The translations under genes and the position numbers were made by a program. Source: Microbacterium thalassium (GTDB lineage Bacteria; Actinomycetota; Actinomycetes; Actinomycetales; Microbacteriaceae). From it: DNA of 64,000 nucleotides. The stretch is from contig NZ_JACHML010000001.1 of the NCBI RefSeq assembly GCF_014208045.1, positions 2,356,001 to 2,420,000 of the forward strand, given 5' to 3'. The notes under the pieces are model-generated. The model had not been told where the DNA came from, did not search any database, and saw only the letters and a list, made by a program, of their open reading frames with translations. Of the stretch, positions 31,316-41,329 are shown piece after piece (position 1 is the first letter of the stretch; every line of letters begins with the position of its first letter).

Positions 31316-34279
31316 TCAGGGCGAGAGCAGATCGCGGACGTCGTCGGCCGTGAGCGACCGCGCGAACAGGTCGTCGTCGTCCATGACGGCATGGATCAGG
31401 CGTGCCTTGCGCTGCTGCAGGGCCAGGACCTTCTCCTCGATCGTGCCCGCCGCCACGAGGCGATAGACCATCACGGGCGCGTCCTGGCCGATGCGGTGGG
31501 TGCGGTCGATCGCCTGCGCCTCCGCGGCGGGATTCCACCACGGGTCGAGCAGGAACACGTAGTCCGCCTCGGTGAGGGTCAGGCCCACGCCTCCGGCCTT
31601 GAGGCTGACCAGGAACACCGGCGCGTCGCCGCGGCGGAATCCGTCCACGACATCGTCGCGGCGCCTCGTCGAGCCGTCGAGCCGGGCGGACGCGATCCCG
31701 TCGGCGTCGAGGCGTCGCTGGACGATGTCGAGGAACGACGTGAACTGACTGAACACGAGCGCTCGATGTCCTTCGGCGGCGAGTTCGTCCAGCTGGGCGA
31801 CGAGCGCGTCGAGCTTGGCGGATCGGATGCGGCCGTCCCCCGCGTCGACCAGTTCGGGAGCGAGGCTGAGCATGCGCAGCAGCGTGATCGACCGGAACAC
31901 GATGAACCGGTTGCGGTCGAGATCGGGCAGCAGCCCCAGCACCTTCTGTCGCTCGCGCTGCAGGATCGTGTCGTAGACGGCGCGGTGCGCGGCGCTGAGC
32001 TCCACGTGCAGCACCTGCTCCTGCTTGGGCGGCAGCTCGGCGGCCACCCGCTCCTTGGTCCGCCGCAGGACGAACGGGCGGATGCGACGCCGCAGGCGGT
32101 CCAGCCGCGCCGCACGGTACGGCCCGCCCTCGGCGTTCTCGGGGACCTTGCCGTCCTCGATGGGCCCGATGTAATCGCGGCGGAATCTCGGAGCGGACGG
32201 GAACAGCCCGGGCGAGGTGAGCGCCAGCAGCGCCCACAGGTCGGCGAGGCCGTTCTCGACGGGCGTGCCGGTGAGGGCGAAGATCGCGTCGGCGCGCAGG
32301 GCGAGGGCCGCCCGGTGCACGCGCGTGGCCGGGTTCTTCACCGCCTGCGCCTCGTCGAGGATCGCGGCGGCCCAGTCGACGTCGGCGAACGCGGACTCGT
32401 CGAGGCGCAGGATCGCGTACGAGGTCACGACGATGTCGGACGCGCGCGCGGCGTCGGCGAGCGCGACGTCGGCGCGTGCCCGTGTCGCGTCGGCGACGTG
32501 CACCCGCAGGCCCGGCGCGAAGCGGGCGGCCTCGTCGCGCCACGTGCCGAGGACGCTCGTGGGCGCGACGACGAGGACCGGTCGCTCCTCGCCGGACTCG
32601 CGCATGTGGGCGATCAGTCCGAGCGCCTGAAGGGTCTTGCCCAGACCCATGTCGTCGGCGAGGATCCCGCCGAGCCGGCTGCGCCACAGGAACGTCAGCC
32701 AGTCGTAGCCGTGCTTCTGGTACGGGCGCAGCTCGGCTCGGACCCCCGCCGGCACCGGCGTCGCGGGGACCGCCTCGAGATCCCGCAGGCCCTCGACGGT
32801 GCGCCGCCACGACACCGCGGGCTGGGCCTGGTCGGCCAGATCCTCGAAGTCCGCCCACACCGCCAGCTGATACCGGCTGACGCGCGCGCCGGGCTCCCAC
32901 TCGACGACGTCCGCGGCGTCGTCGATGAGGTCGCGCAGGCGGTCCAGGGCGGGGTGGGCCAGCGAGAAGTGCGCCCCGTCGGACAGCATCATGCGCTTGC
33001 GCCGCATCGCGAGCGCGGTGAACAGGTCTCCGAACGGGATGCGGCGGCCGTCGATGGTCACGACGATCCCGAGGTCGAACCAGTCGGGGTCCGAGCTCTC
33101 GACAGCGGTCACCGAGATCTCGGGAACGCCGTCGAGCTCGTGGTAGCGGGGCGCGGTTCCGCGGGTGACGACGTCCACGCGGTCGACCCCGCGCAGCGCC
33201 GGGAGCACGCGCTCGCAGAACTCGGCGGCGTCGGCGTCCCGCAGGGTCAGGGCGTCGGTCGGGCCGTCGTCCCACACGTGCTGCCAGAGGGGCGCGAGCT
33301 CGTCGAGCAGGGCCCGCTCGGCCGCGTGCTCGCGATCGGGCTCCCCCGGTTCCGCGCGCAAGCCCCGTCGCCCGAGCCCCGCGTACTCCCACGACAGCTC
33401 CACGAGCACGTCGCCCGGCGCGCGGTGGGTCACCGAGATCGCGAGCGCCGGGGGCGCGGGGTCGGGCACCGTCACGCCGTCGCCCGCGGCGACCCGCTCG
33501 CGTCGCGCGAGACGCGCGGCGTGCCCGGCGAGGAACTCCGCCGCGTCTGCGCGCGGCACCGCGACCGGCCCGGGGGACGCGAGCAGTCGCCGCGCTGTCT
33601 GCCCGAGCTCGGCGTGCGCCAGCACGAGGTCGAGCTCCGCGCCCGAGAAGCGGTGGACGTGGATGCCGGTCGCGCCGATGGCGCGTGCGCGCGCGGCATC
33701 CGCGTCGTCGCCGTCGATGCGCACGCGCGGGGTGAGGGTGTAGCCGCCGTCGGCGCCGCGGTCGATGAGGACGCTCACGTCCGCGTCGCGGGCGAGACGC
33801 ACACGGGTGCGCGGTCGGGCTCCCACGATCGCGACGCCGTTCTCCCGGGCCCGGGCGAGATGCGGCCAGAGCAGGTCGGAGTCGACCGTGTCGAGTACGA
33901 GCCAGTCCGCGAGGTCCGAGTAGGTGGACAGGGTCCGCAGCTCGCGCGCGATGCTGTGCAGCTGTGCGAACCATCGGGCCGGTCGCTCGGCGAAGCGGTC
34001 GCCGGGACGCCGGACGGCATCCCATGACACGTCGCCCTTGACCCACGAGCCGGCCGCGGAGCCCGGCATGAGCGGGCGGACTCCGAGGACGATGTCGTCG
34101 GGGAGGGTCCGGGCGGTGCGCGCCGTCGCCGGGGTGAGGCGCTTGGGCGCCCACGGCGAGCCGTCGCGCGAACGCACGAGCAGATCGACCCCGAGCGCGA
34201 GGGGAGTCCCCTCGTCCGGGACGTCGCGCGGGGTGACGACACTCCGCCACGCGGCGGTCGCGGAGTCATCGGAGCGCAT
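31316..34279 (-). CDS. Snf2-family DEAD/DEAH ATPase (helicase-like)
   Basis: A 987-residue ATPase of the SWI2/SNF2 superfamily. The N-terminal 530 residues are of mixed character without a recognised motif. The ATPase core follows: GGILADDMGLGKTLQALGL (Walker A), LDEAQAVKNP (DEAQ box), LTGTPVENGLADLWALL, FRRDYIGPIEDG, then the second lobe with VFSQFTSFLDIVQRRL, VSLKAGGVGLTLTEADYVF and DRTHRIGQ. Such proteins move on double-stranded DNA without strand separation; the target is unknown. I prefer the ATG with AGGATGGAG upstream; another ATG three codons earlier is possible. It lies 29 bases after nusB and interrupts the usual nusB-pyrR neighbourhood. Confidence 0.9.
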   Translation of the reverse strand: MRSDDSATAAWRSVVTPRDVPDEGTPLALGVDLLVRSRDGSPWAPKRLTPATARTARTLPDDIVLGVRPLMPGSAAGSWVKGDVSWDAVRRPGDRFAERPARWFAQLHSIARELRTLSTYSDLADWLVLDTVDSDLLWPHLARARENGVAIVGARPRTRVRLARDADVSVLIDRGADGGYTLTPRVRIDGDDADAARARAIGATGIHVHRFSGAELDLVLAHAELGQTARRLLASPGPVAVPRADAAEFLAGHAARLARRERVAAGDGVTVPDPAPPALAISVTHRAPGDVLVELSWEYAGLGRRGLRAEPGEPDREHAAERALLDELAPLWQHVWDDGPTDALTLRDADAAEFCERVLPALRGVDRVDVVTRGTAPRYHELDGVPEISVTAVESSDPDWFDLGIVVTIDGRRIPFGDLFTALAMRRKRMMLSDGAHFSLAHPALDRLRDLIDDAADVVEWEPGARVSRYQLAVWADFEDLADQAQPAVSWRRTVEGLRDLEAVPATPVPAGVRAELRPYQKHGYDWLTFLWRSRLGGILADDMGLGKTLQALGLIAHMRESGEERPVLVVAPTSVLGTWRDEAARFAPGLRVHVADATRARADVALADAARASDIVVTSYAILRLDESAFADVDWAAAILDEAQAVKNPATRVHRAALALRADAIFALTGTPVENGLADLWALLALTSPGLFPSAPRFRRDYIGPIEDGKVPENAEGGPYRAARLDRLRRRIRPFVLRRTKERVAAELPPKQEQVLHVELSAAHRAVYDTILQRERQKVLGLLPDLDRNRFIVFRSITLLRMLSLAPELVDAGDGRIRSAKLDALVAQLDELAAEGHRALVFSQFTSFLDIVQRRLDADGIASARLDGSTRRRDDVVDGFRRGDAPVFLVSLKAGGVGLTLTEADYVFLLDPWWNPAAEAQAIDRTHRIGQDAPVMVYRLVAAGTIEEKVLALQQRKARLIHAVMDDDDLFARSLTADDVRDLLSP

Positions 34280-34308
34280 GCGCTCCATCCTGACAGTCGG
34301 CTCGGACG

Positions 34309-34719
34309 TCAGGACGCGCGAGCGACGCGGGCGAGGACCCCGTGGACGAACGCCCCGGACTCCTCGGTCGAGAACTCCTTGGCCAGCTCCACGGCCTCGT
34401 CGATCGCGACCGCGGTGGGCACGTCGTCGTTGTGGAGGACCTCCCACACGCCGATGCGCAGCAGCGCGCGGTCGACGGCGGGCATGCGGGCGAGCGACCA
34501 GTCCTTGGCGAAGGTCGTGATCTGCTCGTCGATGGCGTCGCGGTTGTCGATGATGCCGTCGATGATCTCGCGGGCGTACAGCCACGAGGCCTCGCGGGCG
34601 GGCTCGCCGGCGGCGCGCTTGGCCTCGGCGGCGAGGATCGCGGGAAGCTCCTCGCCGCGGACGTCTGCCTGGAAGAGGATGTCGAGCGCGCGCTTGCGCG
34701 CCTTCGTACGGGCACTCAT
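34309..34719 (-). CDS. nusB: transcription antitermination factor NusB
   Basis: NusB binds boxA RNA with NusE (S10) to promote antitermination in rRNA operons. The 136-residue all-helical protein starts MSARTKARKRALDILFQAD, with the Arg-rich RNA-binding first helix, and ends in the usual AVELAKEFSTEESGAFVHGVL helix. It lies 19 bases downstream of efp, the normal actinobacterial arrangement. Confidence 0.97.
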   Translation of the reverse strand: MSARTKARKRALDILFQADVRGEELPAILAAEAKRAAGEPAREASWLYAREIIDGIIDNRDAIDEQITTFAKDWSLARMPAVDRALLRIGVWEVLHNDDVPTAVAIDEAVELAKEFSTEESGAFVHGVLARVARAS

Positions 34720-34738
34720 GGAATGGGCGCCGTCGCGA

Positions 34739-35299
34739 TCAGTTCACACGGCCGAGGTAGTCGCCCGTGCGGGTGTCGACCTTGACCTTCGTGCCGGTCT
34801 CGAGGAACAGCGGGACCTGGATCTCGTAGCCGGTCTCGACGGTCGCGGCCTTGGTGCCCGCCGACGAGCGGTCGCCCTGGAGACCCGGCTCGGTGTACGT
34901 GATCTCGAGCACGACCGAGGCCGGCAGGTCGAGGTACAGGGGGTTCCCGTCGTGCAGCGCGATCGTGACGTTCTGGTTCTCGAGCATGAAGTTCGCCGCG
35001 TCGCCGACGACGGTGGCGGGCACGTTGATCTGGTCGTAGTCGTCCAGGTCCATGAACACGAAGCTCTCGCCGTCGTTGTACAGGTACTGGTAGTCGCGGC
35101 GGTCGACGTTCTGGATGTCGACCTTGGCGCCGGCGTTGTAGGTCTTGTCGACGACCTTGCCGCTGATGACGTTCTTCAGCTTCGTGCGCACGAAGGCGCC
35201 GCCCTTGCCGGGCTTGACGTGCTGGAACTCCACGACGTTCCAGAGCTGTCCGTCGATGCTGAGGACGACGCCGTTCTTGATGTCTGCGGTGGAAGCCAT
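34739..35299 (-). CDS. efp: translation elongation factor P
   Basis: EF-P relieves ribosome stalling at consecutive prolines. The 186-residue protein has three beta-barrel domains. The tip loop that reaches the peptidyl-transferase centre reads [12 protein letters not shown] with Lys at the tip, and the C-terminal signature is [15 protein letters not shown]. No gene for a modifying enzyme (epmA, epmC, earP) is in this window; in other actinobacteria EF-P can work unmodified. I chose the ATG of [17 protein letters not shown] box lies 70 bases upstream. Confidence 0.98.
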   Translation of the reverse strand: MASTADIKNGVVLSIDGQLWNVVEFQHVKPGKGGAFVRTKLKNVISGKVVDKTYNAGAKVDIQNVDRRDYQYLYNDGESFVFMDLDDYDQINVPATVVGDAANFMLENQNVTIALHDGNPLYLDLPASVVLEITYTEPGLQGDRSSAGTKAATVETGYEIQVPLFLETGTKVKVDTRTGDYLGRVN

Positions 35300-35368
35300 G
35301 TGGGATGAAGATCCGTTCCGTGTGGGAGAAGTCTGCGCGCGGGCGGCACGAGGCACGCCCGACGTTCG

Positions 35369-35374
35369 ATTCTA
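35369..35374 (-). promoter_or_regulatory. candidate -10 box upstream of efp
   Basis: TAGAAT fits the TANNNT -10 pattern and lies in the 99-base gap between aroQ and efp. It would start a leader of about 60 bases. No good -35 box is seen at 16-19 bases. Confidence 0.4.
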
Positions 35375-35398
35375 CGCGATTCGGCCGCCGGCCCCGGG

Positions 35399-35857
35399 TC
35401 AGCCCTCGGCGGAGCCGGCGATGACCTCGATCAGGCGAGTCGTCGCGGTCGCGTACCCGGGCACTCCCTCGCCGATGACGTGCACGACGGCGACATCCTT
35501 CACGTACGAGTGATGGCGGAACTCCTCGCGGTCGTAGACGTTGGAGATGTGCACCTCCGCGACGGGGAGGCCGACGCCCGAGAGGGCGTCGCGCAGCACG
35601 ATCGAGGTGTGCGTGAGCCCGCCGGGGTTGATGACGATGCCCGCGCAGTCCTCGCGGGCGGCGTGGATGGCGTCGATCAGCACGCCCTCGTGGTTGCTCT
35701 GCACCGCCCGCACGTCGAAGCCGCGCGCGGCGGCCGCCTCGGACACGAGGCGCTCGACGTCGGCGAGGGTCGCCGAGCCGTAGATCGCCGGCTCGCGGGT
35801 GCCGAGCAGGTTGAGGTTCGGGCCGTTGACCAGCAGGAGCCTGCGCGGCGCGCTCAT
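35399..35857 (-). CDS. aroQ: type II 3-dehydroquinate dehydratase
   Basis: AroQ dehydrates 3-dehydroquinate to 3-dehydroshikimate by the type II mechanism. The 152-residue protein has [21 protein letters not shown] with the catalytic Arg/Tyr, [30 protein letters not shown], and [17 protein letters not shown]. The subunit forms dodecamers in the family. Its ATG overlaps the aroB stop (ATGA). Confidence 0.97.
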   Translation of the reverse strand: MSAPRRLLLVNGPNLNLLGTREPAIYGSATLADVERLVSEAAAARGFDVRAVQSNHEGVLIDAIHAAREDCAGIVINPGGLTHTSIVLRDALSGVGLPVAEVHISNVYDREEFRHHSYVKDVAVVHVIGEGVPGYATATTRLIEVIAGSAEG

Positions 35858-36930
35858 GCCGCCACCTCCTGGTACGCCGCGAACAGCAGCGATTCGTCGG
35901 GCGCCTGCAGGACGGTGGGCCTGGCGATGTCGTCGAGCACGATGAAGCGGAGCATCCCCCCGCGGCTCTTCTTGTCGCGCTGCATCGTCGCCAGCAGCTG
36001 CGGCCACGCGCCGGCGCGGTAGGTCGTCGGCAGCCCCAGGCGGTCGAGGATGTCGCGGTGACGCCCGGCGGCGTCGTCGGTGAGCCGCCCGGCGAGACGC
36101 GACAGCTCGGCGGCGAACACCATGCCCACCGAGATCGCCGCGCCGTGGCGCCAGCGGTAGCGCTCGGCGTGCTCGATCGCGTGTCCGAGCGTGTGACCGT
36201 AGTTGAGGATCTCGCGCAGGCCGGCCTCGCGCAGGTCCTGCCCGACCACGCGTGCCTTCATGCCGATCGCGAGCTCGATCGTGCGCCGGAACGCGTCGCT
36301 GCGCGGATCGGTCGCGGTGTCGGGATCTGCCTCGACGAGGTCGAGGATCTCGGGCTCGGCGATGAAGCCGGCCTTGACCACCTCGGCGTACCCGGCGACG
36401 CGCTCGTTCCGCGACAGCGTGTCGAGCAGGTCGAGGTCGCACAGCACGGCGCGCGGCGCCCAGAACGCCCCGACGAGGTTCTTGCCCTCGGCGGTGTTGA
36501 TGCCGGTCTTGCCGCCGACGGCCGCATCGACCATGCCGAGGACCGTCGTCGGCACCTGCACCACGTCGACGCCGCGCAGCCAGGTCGCCGCGACGAAGCC
36601 GGCGAGGTCCGTGACCGCTCCCCCGCCGAAGCCGACGACGGCATCGGTGCGGGTGAAGTCCGCCTTGCCCATGACCTGCCAGCAGAAGGCGGCGACCTCG
36701 ATGCGCTTCCCGGCCTCGGCGTCCGGGATCTCGGCGAGGAGCACCTCGCGGTCGCCGAGCAGGTTCGTGCGCAGCGCGTCGGCCTGCGCCGCGAGCGTCG
36801 GCGGATGGATCACGAGGACCTTGCGCGCCGCCGGCGGGAGCTGCTCGTCCAGGCGCGCGATGAGGCCGCGTCCCACGGTGATGTCGTACCCGGCGTCGCC
36901 GGTGACGCTGATCGTCGTCTGATCGGTCAT
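35854..36930 (-). CDS. aroB: 3-dehydroquinate synthase
   Basis: AroB converts DAHP to 3-dehydroquinate with NAD and zinc. The 358-residue protein has the NAD-binding [18 protein letters not shown], the [20 protein letters not shown] signature, and zinc ligands in GYAEVVKAG and [13 protein letters not shown]. Starts and stops overlap aroK and aroQ by four bases, so the shikimate genes are one coupled unit. Confidence 0.97.
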   Translation of the reverse strand: MTDQTTISVTGDAGYDITVGRGLIARLDEQLPPAARKVLVIHPPTLAAQADALRTNLLGDREVLLAEIPDAEAGKRIEVAAFCWQVMGKADFTRTDAVVGFGGGAVTDLAGFVAATWLRGVDVVQVPTTVLGMVDAAVGGKTGINTAEGKNLVGAFWAPRAVLCDLDLLDTLSRNERVAGYAEVVKAGFIAEPEILDLVEADPDTATDPRSDAFRRTIELAIGMKARVVGQDLREAGLREILNYGHTLGHAIEHAERYRWRHGAAISVGMVFAAELSRLAGRLTDDAAGRHRDILDRLGLPTTYRAGAWPQLLATMQRDKKSRGGMLRFIVLDDIARPTVLQAPDESLLFAAYQEVAA

Positions 36931-37448
36931 CCTGCCTCCTCGGTCCGCCGCGCCCACGCGACGATGTCCTCCACCACGTGCTGCAGCGGACCGCTCGACG
37001 TGTCGAAGACGACGTCGGCCAGCTCTTCGTAGATCGGCCGGCGCTGAGCGTAGATCTGGTTCCAGCGCTCCATCGGATCCTCGCCGTCCGCGAGGAGCGG
37101 CCGGGCCGACCCGCGCACGCGCGATGCGACGATGCGCGGCTGGATCGTCAGCAGCACCACGCGGTGCCGCGACAGATCCGAGCGCGTGTCGGGGTCGAGC
37201 ACTGCTCCCCCGCCGAGCGAGACGACGCCGCCCGAAGCGAGGGCGCGCTGCACGGCCTCGCGTTCGATGCGGCGGAACTCCGCCTCGCCCTGCGCGCGGA
37301 AGATGTCCTCGATGGGGCCGTGCTCGCGCACCACGACGGAGTCGGAGTCGGTGAAGCCGACGCCGAGCGCCTTCGCGACCCGCCGTCCGACACTGGTCTT
37401 CCCGGCGCCCATCGGGCCGATCAGGACGAGCGCGTTCTCGTCGCTCAT
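36927..37448 (-). CDS. aroK: shikimate kinase
   Basis: AroK phosphorylates shikimate at the 3-hydroxyl. The 173-residue protein has the P-loop [11 protein letters not shown] at residues 11-21, the shikimate-binding DSDS motif near 34, FRRIEREA, and GGGAVLDP. The LID region has the conserved arginine in [13 protein letters not shown]. It overlaps aroC and aroB by four bases each. Confidence 0.97.
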   Translation of the reverse strand: MSDENALVLIGPMGAGKTSVGRRVAKALGVGFTDSDSVVVREHGPIEDIFRAQGEAEFRRIEREAVQRALASGGVVSLGGGAVLDPDTRSDLSRHRVVLLTIQPRIVASRVRGSARPLLADGEDPMERWNQIYAQRRPIYEELADVVFDTSSGPLQHVVEDIVAWARRTEEAG

Positions 37449-38659
37449 GCCCCGAGGGTCGCGTCGCTGGCAGCGGCGGTGCGCAAGCTCTCGGGGATCG
37501 CGTCGAGGTACCCGCGGATGTTGCGGGCGGTCTCGCCGACGCTGTCGCCGCCGAACTTCTCGAGCACGGCCTCGGCCAGCACGATCGCGACCATCGCCTC
37601 GGCCACGACACCCGCGGCGGGCACCGCGCACACGTCGGAGCGCTGGTGGTGCGCCGAGGCGGTGTCGCCGGTGGCGATGTCGACCGTGCGCAGGGCTCGC
37701 GGCACGGTGGCGATCGGCTTCATGCCGGCGCGCACGCGCAGGACCGTGCCCGTGGACATGCCGCCCTCGGTGCCGCCCGCCTTGTCGCTGGATCGCGAGA
37801 TGCCGCCTTCTGTCGCGAACAGCTCGTCGTGCGCGGCGGATCCGCGGCGTCGGGTCGTCTCGAAGCCGTCGCCGACCTCGACGCCCTTGATGGCCTGGAT
37901 GCTCATGAGCGCCTGCGCGAGCCTGCCGTCCAGGCGCCGGTCCCAGTGGACGTGCGAGCCGAGCCCCGGCGGCAGGCCGTAGGCGAGGACCTCGACGATG
38001 CCGCCGAGCGTGTCGCCGTCCTTGCGGGCGTCATCGACCTCGGCGACCATGCGCTCGGACGTCTCGGCGTGGAAGCACCGCAGCGGATCGGCATCCAGCG
38101 CGTCGACGTCCTCGGGCGCCGGCAGCGGAGCGTCCTCCGGGGCGCGGACCGGGCCGATCGAGAGCGTGTGGCTGACCAGCCGGATGCCGAGTTCGCCCAG
38201 GAACGCGCGGGCGATGGCGCCGAGGGCGACGCGGGCGGCCGTCTCGCGGGCGCTCGCACGCTCGAGGATCGGCCGCGACTCGTCGAAGTCGTACTTCTGC
38301 ATGCCGACGAGGTCGGCGTGTCCGGGGCGCGGCCGCGTGAGCGCCGCGCCGCGGCCGCGCGAGCGGTCCGTGAGCTCCGTCGGCTCGGGGCTCATGACCT
38401 CGACCCACTTGGGCCACTCCGTGTTGCCGATGCGCAGGGCGATCGGGCTGCCGAGCGTGAGGCCGTGGCGGACACCGCCCGAGATCGTCAGCTCGTCCTC
38501 TTCGAACTTCATGCGCGAGCCGCGGCCGTAGCCCAGCTTGCGCCGGGCGAGGTCGGCCTGGATGGCGGCGCGGGAGACGGGCACGCCCGAGGGCAGGCCC
38601 TCCATGATGGCGACGAGTTCGGGGCCGTGCGATTCGCCGGCCGTCAGCACGCGGAGCAT
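37445..38659 (-). CDS. aroC: chorismate synthase
   Basis: AroC makes chorismate from 5-enolpyruvylshikimate 3-phosphate with reduced FMN. The 404-residue protein begins [21 protein letters not shown], has [27 protein letters not shown] and, near the C-terminus, [17 protein letters not shown]. It is the first of the coupled aroC-aroK-aroB-aroQ series and lies four bases after aroE. Confidence 0.98.
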   Translation of the reverse strand: MLRVLTAGESHGPELVAIMEGLPSGVPVSRAAIQADLARRKLGYGRGSRMKFEEDELTISGGVRHGLTLGSPIALRIGNTEWPKWVEVMSPEPTELTDRSRGRGAALTRPRPGHADLVGMQKYDFDESRPILERASARETAARVALGAIARAFLGELGIRLVSHTLSIGPVRAPEDAPLPAPEDVDALDADPLRCFHAETSERMVAEVDDARKDGDTLGGIVEVLAYGLPPGLGSHVHWDRRLDGRLAQALMSIQAIKGVEVGDGFETTRRRGSAAHDELFATEGGISRSSDKAGGTEGGMSTGTVLRVRAGMKPIATVPRALRTVDIATGDTASAHHQRSDVCAVPAAGVVAEAMVAIVLAEAVLEKFGGDSVGETARNIRGYLDAIPESLRTAAASDATLGA

Positions 38660-38663
38660 TCGT

Positions 38664-39506
38664 CTAGTCTCCCACGAGCGCCGCGCGCATGACGGCGACG
38701 ACCGCCCCTTCGTCGGGCAGGGCCGCGTCGACGTCTCCGCCGGCGAAGATCCGGATCTGCAGCACGGCCTGGTGCAGCAGCATGCCGAGCCCCGATCCGG
38801 CCGGCGCCGCCGCGCGATCCCACGCGCGCGACAGGGCCGTCGGCCAGTGCCCGTAGACGACGTCCAGGAGTCGGCCGCCGCGGGCCGCGAGCCGGTCGGC
38901 GGCGGCGTCGGGCAGCGGCGCGTCGCCCGGGAGGGTCGCGACGGTCAGCGCGACGTCCCGCGCGGGCGCATCGTCGAACCGGGTGTGGGTGACGCGGATG
39001 CCGATCCGGTCGCCGAGGCGGGCCAGGTCGGCGACGGGCTCGGGTCGACGGGCCACCACGTCGACCTCGCGGGCGCCCAGCTCCGACAGCGCGACCAGCG
39101 CCGATGTCGCGGTCGCGCCCGCGCCGACGATGCGCGCCGATGCGATCTCGTGGACGCCGACGTCGGCGAGGGCGCGGACGATGCCTCCCACGTCGGTGTT
39201 GAAGCCGGCCGGGCCGTCGCCGGTCAGGAGGAGCGTGTTGACGGCGCCCGTGAGCTCGGCTCGGCGGTCGCGCCGGGCGGCGGCCCGCCACGCCGCGCCC
39301 TTCAGCGGCATCGTGAGGGACAGTCCCCGCCACGTCATGTCGAGTCCCGCGAGGGCGCCGCCGAACTCGTGCTCGGCCACGCGCCGCCTGTCGTACGTCC
39401 AGTCGAGGCCGAGGAGCCGGTACGCCGCGAGATGCAGCTGGGGCGACCGACTGTGCTCGATCGGGTCTCCCCATACCGCCAGGCGGGTCGCTGCCGGGCT
39501 CAGCAC
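38664..39506 (-). CDS. aroE: shikimate dehydrogenase family protein
   Basis: Reduces 3-dehydroshikimate to shikimate with NADPH. The 280-residue protein has HSRSPQLH (substrate serines), SLTMPLKG with the catalytic lysine and [13 protein letters not shown] with the aspartate. The nucleotide-binding loop reads [15 protein letters not shown], which is GAGATA where many enzymes have GAGGAA; this is common in actinobacteria. I chose the GTG that overlaps the mltG stop by seven bases. The neighbouring aroC supports the role. Confidence 0.92.
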   Translation of the reverse strand: MLSPAATRLAVWGDPIEHSRSPQLHLAAYRLLGLDWTYDRRRVAEHEFGGALAGLDMTWRGLSLTMPLKGAAWRAAARRDRRAELTGAVNTLLLTGDGPAGFNTDVGGIVRALADVGVHEIASARIVGAGATATSALVALSELGAREVDVVARRPEPVADLARLGDRIGIRVTHTRFDDAPARDVALTVATLPGDAPLPDAAADRLAARGGRLLDVVYGHWPTALSRAWDRAAAPAGSGLGMLLHQAVLQIRIFAGGDVDAALPDEGAVVAVMRAALVGD

Positions 39507-41329
39507 CCCGAGTCCGGGTTCGCCGCGCACCAGTCCTGCCACTGCGCCACCGCTCGGTTGTGATCGGCGAGGTTCGAGGTGAAGACGGTCTCGCCGGTGT
39601 TGAGGTTCACCGTGACGAAGTACAGCCAGTCGCCGTCGGCCGGGTGCATCGCGGCGTCGATCGCGACATCGCCGGGGTTCGCGATGGGTCCCTTGGGCAG
39701 CCCCACGACGACGTACGTGTTCCACGGGTTGTCGTCCGCGAGCGCTTCGGCCGAGGAGCTCACCGTGCCGTCGTGCATCTCGCCGTATCCGTACTGGGCG
39801 GTGGAGTCCATCTGCAGCAGACCGAAGGTCTCCTGGTTGTCCGTGTCGAGACGGTTCTCGATGACGCGGGAGACCTTGTAGAAGTCCTCCTCGTAGCGCG
39901 CCTCGCGCTGGATGATCGAGGCGATCGTGAGGATGCGCTGTCGGTCGGCCTCGGGAACGCCCGCGGCGTCGAGCGACTCGACGGTGCGGTCGACGAGCGT
40001 CTGGATGACGCCGGTCGCGTCGATGCCCGGGTCGAACGTGTACATCGCCGGGAAGAGCCACCCCTCCAGGCTGTCGGCCGAGACGCCGAACTGCGACGGA
40101 TCCTCGGCGGCGGCGGTGAAGTCCTCGAGCGGGAGCCCCAGCCCCTCGGCCAGGATCGGAAGGGTCTGCTCGACGGTGAGGCCCTCGCGCAGCAGCGCGG
40201 AGTTCTCGAGCTTGTTGGCGGGGTCCTGGAGCATGTCGAGCGCCGCAGCCGCCGTCATCTTCTGCTGCAGCTGGTACACGCCCGGGTAGAACGTCGGATT
40301 CTGCCCCGTGTCGATGAGCATGTCGTAGAAGGCCTCGGGGGTCTTGGTGACTCCGGCGTCGTACAGCGACTGCGAGATGTTCGAGGGCACGTCCCCGGAG
40401 CTGATCGTGATCAGCGCCTCGCCGGTGGCCAGGCCCGGTTCGTAGTCCTTCGGCTCCTCCCAGCCCATGACGGAGCGGATCTGATCCTCGTAGGTGTTCC
40501 ACACCCACAGGCCGCCGGCGCCGATGCCGCCGAGGATGATCAGGACGACGCCGAGGGCGATCCACCCTCCGATGCGGCGCTTGCGCTTGCTGGGCTTCGC
40601 CGGGACGGCGCCCAGATCGTCGGTGGAGCTGGTGCCCGCGAACAGGTCCTCCAGACTCGGCTCCGCCAACGCCTGAGCGGTCGCGGCGGGGCGCTCGGAC
40701 GCCTCGGCGGTGGGCGTCGGGCCCGTCGTGCCGGTGCGGCTGTACGGCAGCGCCGGAGTCGTGGCCGCATGCGCGGTGCCGATGAATCCGGCCCATGCGT
40801 CGTCTTCGTCGGGCACCTGGTCGGTGTCGTCGTCGGACGCGTCCTGGACGACGGTCGTGCGGCGAGGCGTCGCCAGCAGCGCGGTGTCGTCGGCGGATTC
40901 GGCCGCGGGCTCGGTGTGCCAGGCCGTCCGCGGGTGCGGCGCCTGCGCGGTGCTGTGCCGCACGGGCTCGGACGGCGCCGCCTCACGGACGGATGGCCAG
41001 GCGGGCGCGGACTCGGATGCGACGGGTGCGGGGGCGACCGGTGCGGCGGGCTGTTCGGGGGCGCGGTGCGCGGGCTCCTGGCCGGCAGCCGGCGCGGGCG
41101 ACGGCGATGACGGTGCGGGCTGCTGGGCCGCCGCGGCGGCGCGCGCTGCGGCCTCGCGCGCCTCGCGGCGCGTCATCGGCGCGGCCGGCGGGGTGCTCGC
41201 CTCGTCGGCGGCCGCCGAGCGCCGGGTCGGCGGCGTCGTCGGCTCGGACCGCTCGGAACGGCGCGCCGCGGCGGCGGGCGTCTTGCCGAACAGATCCGCG
41301 AACGGGTCGTCGAACGTCTCGGGTGTCAT
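39500..41329 (-). CDS. mltG: endolytic murein transglycosylase
   Basis: MltG cuts nascent peptidoglycan strands at the outer face of the membrane and sets glycan length. The 609-residue protein has an N-terminal cytoplasmic region of about 250 residues, rich in Ala, Pro, Ser and Glu and likely disordered. One transmembrane segment follows (IALGVVLIILGGIGAGGLWVW), then an extracellular YceG/LysM-like domain. The catalytic glutamate lies in ASIIQREA and the RLDTDNQETFGLLQMDS segment follows. The long N-terminal tail is typical of actinobacterial MltG. The ATG shares one base with the ruvX stop. Confidence 0.94.
   Translation of the reverse strand: MTPETFDDPFADLFGKTPAAAARRSERSEPTTPPTRRSAAADEASTPPAAPMTRREAREAAARAAAAAQQPAPSSPSPAPAAGQEPAHRAPEQPAAPVAPAPVASESAPAWPSVREAAPSEPVRHSTAQAPHPRTAWHTEPAAESADDTALLATPRRTTVVQDASDDDTDQVPDEDDAWAGFIGTAHAATTPALPYSRTGTTGPTPTAEASERPAATAQALAEPSLEDLFAGTSSTDDLGAVPAKPSKRKRRIGGWIALGVVLIILGGIGAGGLWVWNTYEDQIRSVMGWEEPKDYEPGLATGEALITISSGDVPSNISQSLYDAGVTKTPEAFYDMLIDTGQNPTFYPGVYQLQQKMTAAAALDMLQDPANKLENSALLREGLTVEQTLPILAEGLGLPLEDFTAAAEDPSQFGVSADSLEGWLFPAMYTFDPGIDATGVIQTLVDRTVESLDAAGVPEADRQRILTIASIIQREARYEEDFYKVSRVIENRLDTDNQETFGLLQMDSTAQYGYGEMHDGTVSSSAEALADDNPWNTYVVVGLPKGPIANPGDVAIDAAMHPADGDWLYFVTVNLNTGETVFTSNLADHNRAVAQWQDWCAANPDSGC

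Noticed and set aside
29516..34027. A plus-strand open frame of about 1500 codons across pyrR, MBL-Rieske and the Snf2 gene
   Set aside because: It spans three well-supported minus-strand genes and their gaps, with no recognisable protein features.
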